A DNA stretch of 5,354 bases from the NCBI GenBank assembly GCA_947365485.1, contig CANAXK010000119.1, forward strand, positions 1 to 5,354. The letters are read 5' to 3'. Source of the stretch: an uncultured bacterium. Lineage in GTDB: Bacteria; Cyanobacteriota; Vampirovibrionia; Gastranaerophilales; Gastranaerophilaceae. The notes beneath the pieces were generated by a model. The model did no database searches and was not told the DNA's origin. It was given only the letters and a program-made list of their open reading frames with translations. Position 1 is the first letter of the stretch. The number at the start of each line of letters is the position of its first letter. Of this stretch, positions 4,320-5,354 are shown one piece after another. The position numbers and the translations under genes are program-made.

Positions 4320-5354
4320 TTAGTATACATTCCCATACACCCAGTACGTTCTAAGCACTTTCTTCACGTAATTCTTTGTCTCCGGATACGGAATCTGCTC
4401 CACAAATTCGTCCGTGTCATTATAAATCAACTTGGAAAACCAATTTGTAACAGAACCTATCCCGCCATTGTAGGCAGTTATCGCGTACAAATCCTTATTT
4501 CCCAAAACCTTTTTGAGCCCTTCATAATAAAGACTTCCAGCGGTTATGTTCGCAGTCTCTGCGTTAAGATTTGATGGCAGATTGTGCTTTGAAACAACCT
4601 CGTTGTATGTTGCAGGCATAAGCTGCATCAGACCCTTCGCGCCAACAGCGCTCGATGCAAACGGGTTAAAGTGGCTTTCTTCCTTGATTATCGACTCCAG
4701 AATTATCGGGTTGTTATTCCCCTTAACCCTATCAACTGTCTCATAATAGTGCAGAGGATAAACAAGCCTCCACCTCAAATCCGAAAACGCCGGTTTGGAA
4801 GGAAGTTCTTCCATCGCGTTTCGAGCAAGCACGGCTGATATTGTGTAATTTCCTTTCTGGTAAGCTATCCAGCTCTGAATAAACTTGTCTTTTTTGCAAA
4901 GCTCCTCAACAAGGTCGTAGTCCTTGAGATAAGCAAGTTTCACAACAAGATTGTTGTCAAGAGATTTTTTGTACGGAAACACAACCGGCTTTTCTGCTAA
5001 TTCCAGAAACGGCAGAGAGCCGTCGTCTTTATTCAGGTTATAATTTGCCCTGTAGGCATAGTATGTGTCAGGATAAAGTCTCAAGACTTCTTTGTAATAA
5101 TTATTCGCGCTCTCGTAATGTTTGAGCTTATGCGCAATCTTGCCCATAAAATAAGTAACAGCAGGGCTTGATTTAACGTTCGGGAATTTTTTCAAATGCA
5201 GGAACCCGAGTCGCTGGGCGTCGTAGTATTTTTTCTGCAAATACTTGGTTAAAAAGAGGTTGTACAAAGAATCCGCAGAGAACTGTCCGTTCGGATACTT
5301 TTCATACAAAGACCTGTAGCAGGCTTCTTTAACATCAGCACCGACCACCTCGTT
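4320..5354 (-). CDS. Soluble lytic murein transglycosylase, Slt-like (5'-truncated at window edge)
   Basis: The protein cleaves the glycan strands of peptidoglycan between MurNAc and GlcNAc to form 1,6-anhydroMurNAc ends, and would act in the periplasm or at the envelope. Only the C-terminal 344 residues are in the window; the frame is open through the edge (codons AAC GAG at 5354-5349), so the GTG at 5348 is not the real start and the signal sequence is not visible. TPR-like helical repeats cover about residues 12-105 (for example HYESANNYYKEVLRLYPDTY). The GH23 domain follows, numbered from that GTG: catalytic Glu at 224 in IIKEESHFNP, GLMQLMP at 239-245, AYNGG at 292-296 and PYPETKNYVKKVL at 320-332. 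All the lytic transglycosylase family 1 motifs I can check are present. It ends with TAA at 4322-4320, 69 nt before lemA on the same strand. Confidence 0.95.
   Translation of the reverse strand, partial: NEVVGADVKEACYRSLYEKYPNGQFSADSLYNLFLTKYLQKKYYDAQRLGFLHLKKFPNVKSSPAVTYFMGKIAHKLKHYESANNYYKEVLRLYPDTYYAYRANYNLNKDDGSLPFLELAEKPVVFPYKKSLDNNLVVKLAYLKDYDLVEELCKKDKFIQSWIAYQKGNYTISAVLARNAMEELPSKPAFSDLRWRLVYPLHYYETVDRVKGNNNPIILESIIKEESHFNPFASSAVGAKGLMQLMPATYNEVVSKHNLPSNLNAETANITAGSLYYEGLKKVLGNKDLYAITAYNGGIGSVTNWFSKLIYNDTDEFVEQIPYPETKNYVKKVLRTYWVYGNVY

Noticed and set aside
4305..4746. Two + strand open frames opposite the lytic transglycosylase
   Set aside because: The - strand frame contains the complete GH23 motif set; the + strand translations look random.

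Overview
The window is an ordinary-looking stretch of bacterial chromosome (standard code, with TAA, TAG and TGA all used as stops; moderately AT-rich). It carries one small gene on the + strand at the left edge and seven genes on the - strand. The content (RF2, thymidylate kinase, a Slt-type lytic transglycosylase, LemA) shows a peptidoglycan-containing bacterium. I cannot fix the phylum from the sequence. Anaerobic gut or host-associated lineages such as spirochaetes, Elusimicrobia or Gastranaerophilales are only guesses. There are no tRNA or rRNA genes, no insertion sequences and no CRISPR array.

Read in the direction of transcription (right to left): a 5'-truncated lytic murein transglycosylase (edge to 4320); lemA (4250-3678); and a DUF3137-type two-helix membrane protein (3621-2695), a common partner of LemA. 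Then, behind its own good sigma70-like promoter (2691-2663), comes a four-gene cluster: a HEPN protein with an RX4HXY motif (2656-2243), a minimal nucleotidyltransferase MNT (start most likely 2246, end 1953), thymidylate kinase tmk (1956-1348) and peptide chain release factor 2 prfB (1351-289). prfB contains a textbook programmed +1 frameshift site (CTTTGAC preceded by AAGGAG), so its product spans 353 residues from 1351. Facing prfB, with 5 nt between the two stop codons, is a small + strand gene (32-283) encoding a DUF6582-like protein. It sits behind an 11-C homopolymer and a perfect TATAAT.

The most interesting feature is the arrangement of the four-gene cluster. A HEPN/MNT pair of the HepT/MntA (HI0074/HI0073) toxin-antitoxin type is placed first in an operon with two essential housekeeping genes. 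All three junctions are 4-nt ATGA overlaps. Every stop codon in the operon, including the regulatory one inside prfB, is UGA, the codon that RF2 itself decodes. The MNT protein appears to have Asn where its family has the third catalytic Asp. The hepT promoter and the promoter of the small + strand gene share the same geometry (-10 box, 6 nt, ATG, no Shine-Dalgarno), which suggests leaderless mRNAs.
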